Below are positions 9,221 through 20,413 of a stretch of DNA of 64,000 nt, in pieces; position 1 is the first letter of the stretch, and every line of letters starts with the position of its first letter. This stretch comes from Propionibacteriaceae bacterium P6A17. GTDB lineage: Bacteria > Actinomycetota > Actinomycetes > Propionibacteriales > Propionibacteriaceae. The stretch is taken from assembly GCA_000619965.1 (NCBI GenBank), contig JHVD01000003.1:176000-239999 (forward strand), given 5' to 3'. The position numbers and the translations under genes were made by a program. The notes under the pieces were generated by a model, which saw only the letters and a list, made by a program, of their open reading frames with translations, searched no databases and was not told the origin of the DNA.

Positions 9221-9511
9221 ATGCGGAGCCTCGCGATGCTGGCAGTGTGCGCGCTGCTGCTGACCGCCTGTGACCGGACGCCCACACCGTCCGGGCCATC
9301 CCCTGCGCCCGCGACGACCACCCCCGGCACGCGCGAGCCCTCGCCGTCCACACCCGCACCGACGAGTCCACCGACCGTGGCGCCGGCCCCCTTGCCTGCA
9401 CCCGCGCCTCCGGTGCTCAGCGAGTTCCCCCGGCCGATCCCCCTGCCGACCGAGCGGATCTCACAGCCGACGGTGCCCGGGCCACCCGAGCCGCGCAAGA
9501 CCGACCGCTGA
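9221..9511 (+). CDS. Small proline-rich lipoprotein
   Basis: 96 residues. The N-terminus is a lipoprotein signal (MRSLAMLAVCALLLTAC) with lipobox LTAC, so Cys17 would be lipidated and the protein anchored outside the membrane. The rest is almost entirely Pro, Ala, Thr and Ser, with no recognisable domain. It diverges from the first Wzz/BY-kinase gene and converges on the second, with only about 22 bp to the latter's stop. Because it is short and low complexity its reality rests on the signal peptide; a spacer or wall-spanning role is a guess. Confidence 0.6.
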   Translation: MRSLAMLAVCALLLTACDRTPTPSGPSPAPATTTPGTREPSPSTPAPTSPPTVAPAPLPAPAPPVLSEFPRPIPLPTERISQPTVPGPPEPRKTDR

Positions 9512-9533
9512 CCGGCATCGGAGCGGCCAGTCG

Positions 9534-11108
9534 TCAGTCCGGGTCCCGCTCCCCCTCGACGAGCTGGATGCGGCCTCGTCGCCGCCCGCCTCCCGACGCC
9601 TTGGCCGGGGCCATCGAACGCGCGGGCTGCGTCGGCGGCTCCTCGTCGGCGGACGTGCCGAGGGCCTCCTTCTCATGCCGCTCCGTGGTGCTGTAGTAGT
9701 CCGACGTGTAGTCCTTCGAGCTGTACCCGTAGCCGTAGACGACCTCGCCCATCGCCTTCTTCGATGCCATGTTGAGCACGGTGCCGAGCAGCTTCGCATG
9801 CACCTGCCCGAGACGCTTCGCGCTGAGGCGCACCTGTTCCTTCAGCGTCTTGCCCACGCGGATGACGAGGATCGCCCCGTCGCAGTGCGCCGCGATCAGG
9901 CCTGCATCGGTCACGGGCAGCAGCGGCGGCGCGTCGATGAGGACCACATGGTGCACTGCAAGCCGCTGGATGAGGTCCTGCATCTGCTGGGAGCCGACGA
10001 GCTCCGACGGATTCGGTGGAATCCGGCCGGCTGGGAGGACGCGCAGCATGTGCGTCTCCGTGGGCTGCAGGGCATCCACCAGGTCCACCTGGCCCGCCAG
10101 CACCTGGGTGACGCCGATCTTGCCGTCGACGGAGAACTGCTTGGCCACCATCGGGCGACGCAGGTCGCCGTCGACGAGCACCACCGGCTGGCCGGTGTCG
10201 GCCAGCGCTCGAGCGAGATTCGCGGCGAGCGTCGACTTGCCCTCGCCCGGATTCGACGAGGTGACGACGATCGACTTCGGCGGGTGATCGACGTCGACGA
10301 ACTGCAGATTCGTGCGGAGCTGACGCAGCGCCTCCGCAGACGCCCCCGATGGGGCCAGCCGCGACGCGTCCTTGCGCTGTTTCGCCAGATCCGGGCTCTG
10401 GGGGATGACCGACAACACGAACGACCCGGTGAGCTCCTCCACGTCGGCGGTGGTGCGCACGCGCACGTCGACGGCCTTGCGCAGCGCCATCACCACGGCC
10501 GCGACGAGGAGCCCGGCCCCCAGCCCGATGAGGAGATTGCGTCGCCAGTCCGGCGAGACGGGCTTCGACGGCAGCGCCGCCGGCTCGTAGGGGACGAGCG
10601 TCAAGGAGGCATCGCCCGCGGAGTCGGCGTCGTCGAGGCTGCCCGTCTCCTGCACCTTCCGGGTGTCGAGCGTCTCGAGCCGACGGATCTCCGCCGCCAT
10701 GGCGCGCACGCCGGCGTCGGCGATGGCCTGCGCCGCCTCGGGCGACGTCGACCTCGCCGTGACTGTGAGGATGCTCGTGCCCTTGTCGTTGTGGACGGTG
10801 AACGGGCCGGGCGCGACTCCCCGGCCGTCCTTCTCCAGCTCCTGCGCGAGGTGCTCGTGCACGGCGCGCGTGTTGGCCAGCGGCAGGTACTGCTGCACCT
10901 TCATCGAGGCGAGCGAATTGGCGTTCAGTGATTCGTTGACCGTGGTGGCGCCGCCGCTGCCCGTCACGAGGTAGCCCTTCGACGAGCCCTCGTAGATCTC
11001 CGTCTGGGCGAAGCTCCACGCCGCGGCGCCCCCGACGCCCAGGAGCGCGCACAGGAGGATGACCAGTGCGTTGTGCCGCACCAGCCGAACCACATCCAAC
11101 ACAGTCAT
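9534..11108 (-). CDS. Polysaccharide co-polymerase / bacterial tyrosine kinase fusion (Wzz-BY-kinase), copy 2
   Basis: 524 residues from ATG 11108 (MTVLDVVRLV), paralogous over its length to the 7575-9122 protein. It has two membrane helices flanking an extracellular Wzz-like region, Walker A SNPGEGKST, Walker A' VDGDLRRP, Walker B VLIDAPP, and a C-terminal Tyr-rich tail (YGYGYSSKDY and YYST). The tails of the two copies differ in length and Tyr spacing, as expected if each is tuned to its own partner or phosphatase. A perfect 7-bp palindrome around one base (GGGCTAGGCTAGCCC, 11148-11162) lies about 40 bp upstream and could be a regulatory site. Confidence 0.92.
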   Translation of the reverse strand: MTVLDVVRLVRHNALVILLCALLGVGGAAAWSFAQTEIYEGSSKGYLVTGSGGATTVNESLNANSLASMKVQQYLPLANTRAVHEHLAQELEKDGRGVAPGPFTVHNDKGTSILTVTARSTSPEAAQAIADAGVRAMAAEIRRLETLDTRKVQETGSLDDADSAGDASLTLVPYEPAALPSKPVSPDWRRNLLIGLGAGLLVAAVVMALRKAVDVRVRTTADVEELTGSFVLSVIPQSPDLAKQRKDASRLAPSGASAEALRQLRTNLQFVDVDHPPKSIVVTSSNPGEGKSTLAANLARALADTGQPVVLVDGDLRRPMVAKQFSVDGKIGVTQVLAGQVDLVDALQPTETHMLRVLPAGRIPPNPSELVGSQQMQDLIQRLAVHHVVLIDAPPLLPVTDAGLIAAHCDGAILVIRVGKTLKEQVRLSAKRLGQVHAKLLGTVLNMASKKAMGEVVYGYGYSSKDYTSDYYSTTERHEKEALGTSADEEPPTQPARSMAPAKASGGGRRRGRIQLVEGERDPD

Positions 11109-11191
11109 GAGGCGCTCTTTCCCCCCGGGTCGATCAACGGTGTTCAAGGGCTAGGCTAGCCCGGCTGCGATCCTCACGTCCGAGGCGCGCC

Positions 11192-11608
11192 TCAACGCCA
11201 CCCGAGCTGTGGCAGCCTGGGCTCCCGATAGCGCCCGTGATGTACCCCGCCGCGGGCGTCCGCGGTGAAGACGCGGGACGAGCCGCCCGTCGTCTGGAGC
11301 CGCACGACGGCCTCGCCGAGCCGCTCGATCTGCCCGCGCAGCGCCTCCACCTCGTCCTCGAGCAGCAGGATGCGACGGATGCCCTCGAGATTGATGCCCT
11401 CGTCCTGCGACAGGTGTTGGATGTGCCGAAGCTTCGCGACGTCACGCAGCGAGTAGCGTCGCCCGCGGCCCCTGGTGCGCTGCGGCACGACGAGCCCGAG
11501 CCGGTCGTAGGTGCGCAGGGTCTGCGCGTGCATGCCCGCGAGCTGGGCCGCCACCGACACGGGGAAGACTGCGGCGTCGACGTCGAAGGGTTGCGGCAGG
11601 TGCTGCAT
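11192..11608 (-). CDS. hspR: Heat-shock repressor HspR (MerR family)
   Basis: 138 residues. The N-terminal MerR-type winged helix (about residues 15-85) contains the HspR-like segment FPVSVAAQLAGMHAQTLRTYDRLGLV, here noted only by its ends FPVSV and RLGLV, followed by a coiled-coil dimerisation region (EDEVEALRGQIERLGEAV). In actinobacteria HspR binds HAIR inverted repeats and represses the dnaK operon with DnaK as co-repressor. It is the last gene of that operon, 6 bp after dnaJ, and two HAIR sites lie upstream of dnaK here, so negative autoregulation is expected. Confidence 0.95.
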   Translation of the reverse strand: MQHLPQPFDVDAAVFPVSVAAQLAGMHAQTLRTYDRLGLVVPQRTRGRGRRYSLRDVAKLRHIQHLSQDEGINLEGIRRILLLEDEVEALRGQIERLGEAVVRLQTTGGSSRVFTADARGGVHHGRYREPRLPQLGWR

Positions 11609-11614
11609 CGTCGC

Positions 11615-12763
11615 TCACCCGAACAGGTCGGTGCGCGGGTTGGCCTGGTGCGACGCCTCAACGAACGCCTGGAGCGCCTGCTTCGCGTCGTCGCTGAGCT
11701 GGTCGGGGACCCGCACCTCGACGGTCACCAGCAGGTCGCCGCGCGTGCCGTCGGAGCGCTGAACGCCCTTGCCACGCACCCGCATGACCCGCCCGTTGGC
11801 GGTGCCGGCCGGCAGGCGCAGCTTGACCGTGGGGCCGTCGAGGGTGGGGACCGAGATGTCGGCGCCCAGCGTCGCCTCGCCGAAGGTGACGGGCACCGTC
11901 AACGTGAGGTTGTTGCCGTCTCGGCCGAAGATGCGGTGCGGAGCCACCGAGACCTCGACGAACAGATCCCCCGGGGCACCGCCCTGCTCGCCGGCCGCGC
12001 CCTTGCCCTTGAGGCGCACGCGCTGGCCGTCCTGGACGCCCGCGGGGATGCGCACCTGCATCGACTTCGACGACTTGCCCCGGCCCGAGCCGTCGCAATC
12101 GGGGCAGGGGTCGTCGACGATGAGCCCGCGGCCGTTGCAGTCCGGGCAGGGCTCGGAGACGGAGAACACGCCGCCGACCTCGGCCGACCGCATGCCCGAG
12201 CCCTCACAGGCCGGGCAGACGCGCGGCAGGGTGCCCTGCTTCGCGCCGGTGCCGTGGCAGGCGACGCACGGGGTGTCGGAGACGGTGCGCAGGGACACCG
12301 TGGTGCCCTGCACGGCCTGCTCGAAGGTCAGGTTGGCCTTCGCTTCGACGTCCGCGCCGCGACGCGGGCCCCGGCTGGTGCTGCGTCGGGAGGCACCGCC
12401 TCCGAACAGGTTGCCGAAGAGGTCGCCCAAGCCCCCTCCGCCGGCGCCCTGGGACGCCTGGCGGAAGAGGTCCTCGAAGCCGGAGGCGCCGCCCTGCCCC
12501 TGCTTGGGGAAGCGGAACCCGCCCCCACCGAACAGGCTGCGGGCGTCGTCGTATTCCTTGCGCTTCTTCGGGTCGCTGAGCACGGAGTTGGCTTCGGAGG
12601 CCTCCTTGAAGCGGGCTTCCGCCTTCTTGTCCCCAGGGTTGCGGTCCGGGTGGTGGGCGGCAGCGATCTTCCGGAATGCCTTCTTGATCTCGTCCGCCGA
12701 GGCGCCCTTGGACACGCCGAGGACCTTGTAATAGTCCTTCTCGATCCAGTCCTTGGTGCTCAT
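11615..12763 (-). CDS. dnaJ: Chaperone DnaJ
   Basis: Hsp40 co-chaperone that stimulates DnaK ATPase and delivers unfolded clients. 382 residues: J-domain (about 10-75) with the HPD motif in [10 protein letters not shown], a Gly/Phe-rich linker, a zinc-binding domain with four CxxCxGxG-type repeats ([32 protein letters not shown]), and two C-terminal β-domains. The arrangement is a type I DnaJ. It lies third in the dnaK-grpE-dnaJ-hspR operon, 47 bp after grpE, the normal actinobacterial order. Confidence 0.97.
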   Translation of the reverse strand: MSTKDWIEKDYYKVLGVSKGASADEIKKAFRKIAAAHHPDRNPGDKKAEARFKEASEANSVLSDPKKRKEYDDARSLFGGGGFRFPKQGQGGASGFEDLFRQASQGAGGGGLGDLFGNLFGGGASRRSTSRGPRRGADVEAKANLTFEQAVQGTTVSLRTVSDTPCVACHGTGAKQGTLPRVCPACEGSGMRSAEVGGVFSVSEPCPDCNGRGLIVDDPCPDCDGSGRGKSSKSMQVRIPAGVQDGQRVRLKGKGAAGEQGGAPGDLFVEVSVAPHRIFGRDGNNLTLTVPVTFGEATLGADISVPTLDGPTVKLRLPAGTANGRVMRVRGKGVQRSDGTRGDLLVTVEVRVPDQLSDDAKQALQAFVEASHQANPRTDLFG

Positions 12764-12810
12764 CTACGGCCTCTCAACCATTGTGTGTGCGATGTTCTCC
12801 CCGCATCCGG

Positions 12811-15257
<2,447 letters not shown>

Positions 15258-15288
15258 TTAATCACACTCGGGCCCGAGGTTCAAATGA

Positions 15289-15309
15289 GTTGAGTCCATG
15301 GCGCTCAAG
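15289..15309 (-). promoter_or_regulatory. HAIR operator 2 (HspR binding site)
   Basis: GTTGAGT, 7 bp, GCTCAAG: the HAIR architecture with 12 of 14 arm positions matching. It lies 52 bp upstream of the first site (centre to centre), about five helical turns, so HspR dimers on both would face the same side of the DNA. Confidence 0.8.
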
Positions 15310-15347
15310 TTTCACTCTCGGAGGACGGGGCGTCGTCGACGCGCGGC

Positions 15348-17777
15348 TCACCGTCGCGACGACTGCCGGTTCGTCCCCCGCGTGGCGGGGGCGGTGAGCG
15401 GGTCCTCGGGCCACGGATGCTTGGCGTAGCGGCCGCGATTCTCCGCCCTGACCTGCGGATACGCATTCGCCCAGAACGAGGCGAGGTCGTCGGTCACCGC
15501 CAGCGGGCGGCCCGCGGGCGAGAGCAGGTGCATCAGCACGCGCACCCGCCCGTCGCAGATCTCCGGCGTCGACGCCATCCCGAAGCACTCCTGCAGCTTC
15601 ACCGCGCACACCACCGCGCCGCCGCCGTCCGGGTAGTCCAACAGGACGCGGGAGCCGCTCGGCACCACGATCCGCTCCGGGACGAGCTCGTCAAGGCGCG
15701 CCGCCTCGGGCCACGGCAGCAGCCGTCGCAGTGCGGGCACCAGGTCCACGCCCGACGCCGCGCCCCCGGCCGCCAGCTCCTCCAGCTCGGGCGCCAGCCA
15801 CTCGTCGAGGCGCGCCACCAGCGCCTCATCCCCGACGTCCACCCACGGCTGCCCGAACACCCGGTGCAGCAGCGCCAGCCGCCGACGGAGCCGGAGGGCG
15901 TCGTCGGAGAACGTGAACAGGCCGAGCCCGCGCTCCCGCAGGGCCCGGGCGACCACGGGGCGGCCCACGTCGGGGGTGACCGGCGCGGCGGTCGAGCCGA
16001 GTTCGATGGCGCCGAGCCGGCGCACCTCACGCACCCGAACGCGGCCGTCGAAGGTGGCCACACGCTCGACGTCGACCAGTCCAGTCCGCAGCGCCACGTC
16101 CTCCGACAGCTCCACTCCCGCGCGCACCAGCACCCGCTGCCCCGAGCGCTGCGTGTCCCAGCAGGCGAGCCACGTCCCCGACAACCCAAGCCCCTGCGGC
16201 ACGGTGAGCCCCGTCCCCGAGACGCTCAGGTACTCGCCCTCGCCGCGCGAGCGCGCCACCCAACCCGGCCGGGCCAACGCGACGACGACGCCCAGGGCCC
16301 CGGCGTCGGCCGGTGCTCCTCCGCCGCCGGCCAGGCGCGCCAGCCGCGCGGCCTCGGACCGCCAGGCGCGGTCGGCGACGCGTCGTCGACGCAGCTCCTC
16401 GGCCAGGTCCCCCGACGGCTCGTCCGCGAGCATCGCCACCACCTCACCCGCGGCCACCGCGCCGCAGCGACGGGCGCCCGCCAGCAACGCCACTCCCAGC
16501 CGGGGCTCGAGCGGCAGCGCGCCCACCCGTCGCCCGAGCTCCGTGACGCGGCCGTCGTCGTCGACCAGTCCCGTCGCCCGCAACTCCGCCTCGGCCCTGG
16601 CCACCGCCGCGGCGGGCAGCGGGGTCGGCAGCCGCAGCCCCTCGCCGCGCGGACTGCCCCAGCAGGCGAGGGTGAGCAGGGCGTCGGTGAGGTCCGCGAC
16701 GAGCACCTCCGGCGTGGACTCGTCGGCCATCGCGGCCCAGTCCTCGGCGGCCAGGCACCGCACGACCACGCCCGGCCCCAGCCGCGCGGCCCGGCCCGCG
16801 CGCTGCGTGGCCGATGCCCTCGACTCGCGCACCGTCACCAGCCCGGACACGCCCCGGCCCTGGTCGAAGCGCGGCTCGCGCGCCAGCCCGGCATCGACCA
16901 CCAGCCGCACGCCCGGCACGGTGAGGCTCGACTCCGCCACCGCCGTCGCCACCACGACGCGGGGCCGGCCGTCGTCGACGAGTGCCGTGTCCTGGGCGCG
17001 GGCGTCGAGCCTGCCGTGCAGCGGCAGCGCCCGCAAGCCCCTCCCCGTCAGGCGCCCGACGACGCCCTCCACCTCCCGAGCCCCCGGCACGAACACCAGC
17101 GCGGAGCCCTCCGGCCGCGGCCCGACCGCCTCGGCGGTGACGTCGGCGACGTGGTCCAGGAACTCCGGACGCACCCCGCGCGGGCCCAGCGCGCCGCCGG
17201 GCATCGGCGCCCAGCGGACCTCGAGCGGGTGCAGGACGCTCGGCACCTCGACGACGCGCGCGCCGCCCAGCAGCCCGGCCCAGCGTTCGGCGTCCAGCGT
17301 GGCCGACATGGCGCAGACGGTGAGGTCCTCGCGCAGCCATGCCAGCTCCGACACCATCGCGAGGGCGAGGTCGTCGTCGAGGTGGCGCTCGTGGACCTCG
17401 TCGAGGATGACCGCCCCCACGCCGGCCAGCCCCGGGTCGCGCAGGAGTCGGCGTAGCAGCACCCCCGTCGTCACGAACTCGACGGCGGTGCCGCCGGTGG
17501 CCGTCGACGACCCCCTCACCGTCCAGGCCGCGTAGTCGCCGGGCGCCGTTGCGGTCAACGCCGCCAGTCGGCGAGCCGCAGCTCGGGCGGCGACGCGGCG
17601 CGGCTGCGTGACGATGACCCGCCCGTCCACCCGCGCGGCCAACGCCGGCGGGACCACCGTCGTCTTCCCGGCGCCGGGCGGGGCCTGGACCACCAGCCGG
17701 CCCGGGGTCAGCTCGTCGAGGTGGGCGGCGACGGGCAGCGTCGCGAAGTCGGGGTGGGCGAGGAGGCCGTCGATCAC
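15348..17777 (-). CDS. hrpB: ATP-dependent helicase HrpB (DEAH family)
   Basis: DEAH-box superfamily 2 helicase, 809 residues, close to the usual 800-830. Motif I is APPGAGKTT (about residue 34), motif II DEVHERH (DEVH variant), motif III SATLD, motif V/VI region ATAVAESSLTVPGV and QRAGRAARLGPG. The C-terminal HrpB domain is intact to the end. HrpB proteins are widespread but their substrate is poorly defined; an RNA role is usually assumed. It is single on its strand; its stop lies just upstream of the dnaK promoter region, so read-through into dnaK is conceivable. Confidence 0.94.
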   Translation of the reverse strand: MIDGLLAHPDFATLPVAAHLDELTPGRLVVQAPPGAGKTTVVPPALAARVDGRVIVTQPRRVAARAAARRLAALTATAPGDYAAWTVRGSSTATGGTAVEFVTTGVLLRRLLRDPGLAGVGAVILDEVHERHLDDDLALAMVSELAWLREDLTVCAMSATLDAERWAGLLGGARVVEVPSVLHPLEVRWAPMPGGALGPRGVRPEFLDHVADVTAEAVGPRPEGSALVFVPGAREVEGVVGRLTGRGLRALPLHGRLDARAQDTALVDDGRPRVVVATAVAESSLTVPGVRLVVDAGLAREPRFDQGRGVSGLVTVRESRASATQRAGRAARLGPGVVVRCLAAEDWAAMADESTPEVLVADLTDALLTLACWGSPRGEGLRLPTPLPAAAVARAEAELRATGLVDDDGRVTELGRRVGALPLEPRLGVALLAGARRCGAVAAGEVVAMLADEPSGDLAEELRRRRVADRAWRSEAARLARLAGGGGAPADAGALGVVVALARPGWVARSRGEGEYLSVSGTGLTVPQGLGLSGTWLACWDTQRSGQRVLVRAGVELSEDVALRTGLVDVERVATFDGRVRVREVRRLGAIELGSTAAPVTPDVGRPVVARALRERGLGLFTFSDDALRLRRRLALLHRVFGQPWVDVGDEALVARLDEWLAPELEELAAGGAASGVDLVPALRRLLPWPEAARLDELVPERIVVPSGSRVLLDYPDGGGAVVCAVKLQECFGMASTPEICDGRVRVLMHLLSPAGRPLAVTDDLASFWANAYPQVRAENRGRYAKHPWPEDPLTAPATRGTNRQSSRR

Positions 17778-17826
17778 CGGCGCCGTCCTCGACCGCTCCC
17801 CAGCAGGGCCCGGGCCGGCGGCGCCA

Positions 17827-18420
17827 TCAGCCGAGCTTGACCGTGTGGCCGCCGAGGATGTTCACTCCGCGCAGCACGAGCACGCCGTTGGAGCCGTCGC
17901 CCTGCGCCTTCTTCTTGACGGTGTTGCCTCCCAGGACCCCGGCCATCTCGTCGACGACGCGCACACCCGGCGGCACGCTGATCGTCGAGCCGCCCAGCAC
18001 GCACTGCGACTCCAGCACGAACACCACGCCCGGGGCCAGCGCCTGCGTGAGGTCCAGCGTGTCGCCGCCCAAGAACGCCATCTCGTGGAACGACGACGTC
18101 CCGCGCGGGGGCACGACGGTCTTGCCCGAGAGGATCGCGACGCTCTGCTGATCGGCCGCGAACGTAGGCATGAAGCGGGCCGCGCCCCGCAGCGTCGGGC
18201 GGGGGCGGAGGATCGCGACGACCTCCTGGCCCTCCGGAAGATCCTCCAGCAGCGGGATGAACTCGTCGGCATAGCGCGCCGCCAGCGCATCGTCCTGGCG
18301 CTGCCCGAGCTCCTCGAGATCGAGACGCCCGGCGGCGTGCGCCTGCTGCAGCAGGTGGAGCACGTAATCGCGCTCCTCGTCACTCGTGCGCACACGGTGG
18401 GGCCCTTGCATCTCCGCCAT
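17827..18420 (-). CDS. DUF1707 / cell-wall-stress-type (LiaF-like C-terminal) protein
   Basis: 197 residues from ATG 18420. The N-terminus (RVRTSDEERDYVLHLLQQA to about residue 60) is a DUF1707 SHOCT-like helix-turn pattern common in actinobacteria: a short helical region with D-RD and LDLEEL-Q-DDAL signatures. The C-terminal half is β-rich with repeats such as FLGGDTLDL, VLGGSTISVPPGV and ILGGHTVKLG, as in the C-terminal domain of LiaF/VraT-type cell-wall-active antibiotic response proteins. No transmembrane segment is obvious, so it is probably cytoplasmic. Divergent from the type VII-like cluster (85 bp apart). Specific function unknown. Confidence 0.8.
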   Translation of the reverse strand: MAEMQGPHRVRTSDEERDYVLHLLQQAHAAGRLDLEELGQRQDDALAARYADEFIPLLEDLPEGQEVVAILRPRPTLRGAARFMPTFAADQQSVAILSGKTVVPPRGTSSFHEMAFLGGDTLDLTQALAPGVVFVLESQCVLGGSTISVPPGVRVVDEMAGVLGGNTVKKKAQGDGSNGVLVLRGVNILGGHTVKLG

Positions 18421-18504
18421 GGGGTCGATTGTAGGCGGCAAACACTCCCAGCAGGCGTCGGCGCAGGGGGGAAGGTGAGCCCCTCTCTTGGAATACTCCC
18501 TTAC

Positions 18505-19218
18505 GTGTCCGACCTCTTCGATGAAGACTACGATCCGCTCGCACCGCCCCCTGCCCCGCTCGACGCAGATGAAGCGGGCGCCTCGGCGAGCCCCGCTGGA
18601 TCCGACGACGCCCATCCCAGCGACGGCAGCTTCGTCGGTGGCGACGGGGTGGTCCGGATCTGGTTCGATGATGCCGGCCGCCTGGCCAAGGTCCGGGTGA
18701 GCCCCATCTGGTTCAAGAAGCTCCAGGGGTCGCAGACGTTGCGTCACGCGTTCCTCCAGGCATTTCGGCTCTCGAGCGTGCGGGTCGCCTCCAGCCCACC
18801 CGCGCCGGCCCTCGAGCGCGACGACGCGGTCCCGGCCCCGGCAGGCATCGACGAGCTCCGCACCAGGACCGCCTCCATCCTTGCGCTGATGGACGAGTGG
18901 GATGCCGCTGTGACTCGGCGCATGGCAGCCTCTCCCCCACCACCGCCCCGTCCCGCGACGGGACGGGTTCAAGGCGTCACCGTCACCCTGAACGCCGCAG
19001 GCCACCCGTGGGACATCACGTTTGACGAAGAGTGGCTCGACGACGCACAGGTGGGTCTCATCTGCTCGAGCGTCCTCACCGCAACACAGCGAGCCTACGA
19101 AGCGCACGTCCCCGAGCGCGAGGAAGCCGCTCAGGAGCGCGACCACTTCTTCCATGCCAGCCTGCAACTGCTGGACCAGACCCTTCGCACGACCACGACT
19201 GGGGGTAGCAATGACTGA
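18505..19218 (+). CDS. YbaB/EbfC-like protein of a type VII-associated cluster (two repeats)
   Basis: 237 residues from GTG 18505. Acidic, Pro-rich N-terminus, then two similar blocks: one near residues 48-90 (GVVRIWFDDAGRLAKVRV followed by a helix rich in L, F and A) and one near 155-200 (GVTVTLNAAGHPWDITFDEEW then a helix ending in RAYEAH). Each has the β-strand/turn/β-strand/helix look of YbaB/EbfC proteins, which often accompany WXG100 genes in actinobacteria. The assignment rests on pattern and context, not on a clear signature. Its stop overlaps the next gene by 8 bp, so the three plus-strand genes form one operon. Confidence 0.6.
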   Translation: MSDLFDEDYDPLAPPPAPLDADEAGASASPAGSDDAHPSDGSFVGGDGVVRIWFDDAGRLAKVRVSPIWFKKLQGSQTLRHAFLQAFRLSSVRVASSPPAPALERDDAVPAPAGIDELRTRTASILALMDEWDAAVTRRMAASPPPPPRPATGRVQGVTVTLNAAGHPWDITFDEEWLDDAQVGLICSSVLTATQRAYEAHVPEREEAAQERDHFFHASLQLLDQTLRTTTTGGSND

Positions 19219-20413
19219 AGCGCACGACGCCTGGCAGGAACTCCTGCGTAGGGCCACCGAATCGACATTCGCTGGCATCACCGCCGAGACCGACGACCTC
19301 GTGGACGGAGATGACCTCCGTGAGGCCCAGATCAACCCGAATGCCGCCGGCGGCAAGGACAAGGGCGCCGGGCAAGGGACGATGCCGCCGATGATGATGG
19401 GCGGCGCTGGGGCCGGTGCAGGTGCCGGCGCTGCTCCTGCCGCTGGCGTCGGTGCTGCAGGAGCCGGTCCGGTTGGCATGGGAGCAGCAGGGCTGGGCGC
19501 GACGGGCCTCGGCGCTGCCGGGATGGGTGCCTCGGGGGCGGCCGGCGGGCTCGGCGCGGCGGGATTGGGGGCTGGCTCGGCAGGGCTCGGTGCTGGCTTG
19601 CGCGGCGCCGGGCTCGGCGGACCTGCCGGTGGAGGTGGCGTCCTGGCCGCAGGAGGCGACGGCCTGCCCACTCCGACCCCCTGGACGCCGGGTGACTCGT
19701 CGATGCCAGACGGCTTCGACGCTCACGATGGCAATTCGCCCCTGGCGCCGCCGGAGCTGCGCAGCCCTAGGTTCGTTGGGCCGTCGTGGCCGTCGCCGCA
19801 GCCCACCGCACCCGGGATCGATCCGCCCAGCCGGTTCCCAGACACCCGCCCCCCAAGCTACGAGGCACCGTCGCCGGACATCTCGACCCCCCACGTCCCA
19901 GCGCCCCCTCGCACAGGCCAGCTGGCCCCCGACGGCGTCGAGCTCGGTGACCCGTCGATCTCGGACGCGCCGCCGTCAGCCGGTACTCCCCTGCCCCCCG
20001 GCGGACCTTCCGGGCCCGTGGGCCCGTCCGTTCCCAGTGGGCCAACCGTCTCAGACGGACCGACGACCACCGGCGCCCCGATGGGACCCGGCGCCCCGAC
20101 GGGACCGGGCGGGCCGGACACCAGCTTCACGGTCCAGTCCAACGGGCTGCGTGACATGGCGAAGCAGTGGGAGGCCCACTCGGACCTCATGGGTTCGCTG
20201 CAGTCGCAGCTCACGCCTCCGGCCGAGCTGGGGTTCCTCGCCGACGCCGGCGCGGCCATTGAGCAGCTGACCAGCTCGATCGGTGACTGGTCCTCTGGCG
20301 CGACGAAGGAGTTCGCGCACATTGCGGAGAACCTGCGCCAGATCGCCGATGGCTACGACGAGAACGAAGCGGCCGGAGCGGCCCAAAGCACGCAATTCGA
20401 GGAGACCATCTGA
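19211..20413 (+). CDS. EspC-like type VII secretion-associated protein with Gly/Pro-rich region
   Basis: 400 residues. Short helical N-terminus (to about residue 60), then a Gly/Ala/Leu/Met-rich stretch of about 90 residues with repeats such as GLGAAGLGAG, a long Pro/Ser/Thr-rich region, and a C-terminal α-helical domain (about 315-400; FTVQSNGLRDMAKQW onward) that resembles the EspC/WXG100-like helical hairpin. Such proteins are exported by, or act with, ESX systems. It is coupled to both neighbours (8-bp overlap upstream; TGATG overlap downstream). The repetitive middle could serve as a flexible surface or wall-spanning segment; that is inference. Confidence 0.65.
   Translation: MTEAHDAWQELLRRATESTFAGITAETDDLVDGDDLREAQINPNAAGGKDKGAGQGTMPPMMMGGAGAGAGAGAAPAAGVGAAGAGPVGMGAAGLGATGLGAAGMGASGAAGGLGAAGLGAGSAGLGAGLRGAGLGGPAGGGGVLAAGGDGLPTPTPWTPGDSSMPDGFDAHDGNSPLAPPELRSPRFVGPSWPSPQPTAPGIDPPSRFPDTRPPSYEAPSPDISTPHVPAPPRTGQLAPDGVELGDPSISDAPPSAGTPLPPGGPSGPVGPSVPSGPTVSDGPTTTGAPMGPGAPTGPGGPDTSFTVQSNGLRDMAKQWEAHSDLMGSLQSQLTPPAELGFLADAGAAIEQLTSSIGDWSSGATKEFAHIAENLRQIADGYDENEAAGAAQSTQFEETI

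Noticed and set aside
11148..11162. GGGCTAGGCTAGCCC palindrome upstream of the second BY-kinase
   Set aside because: A perfect 7-bp palindrome around one base, but too short and alone to call an operator or terminator; mentioned only as a possible site in the gene entry.
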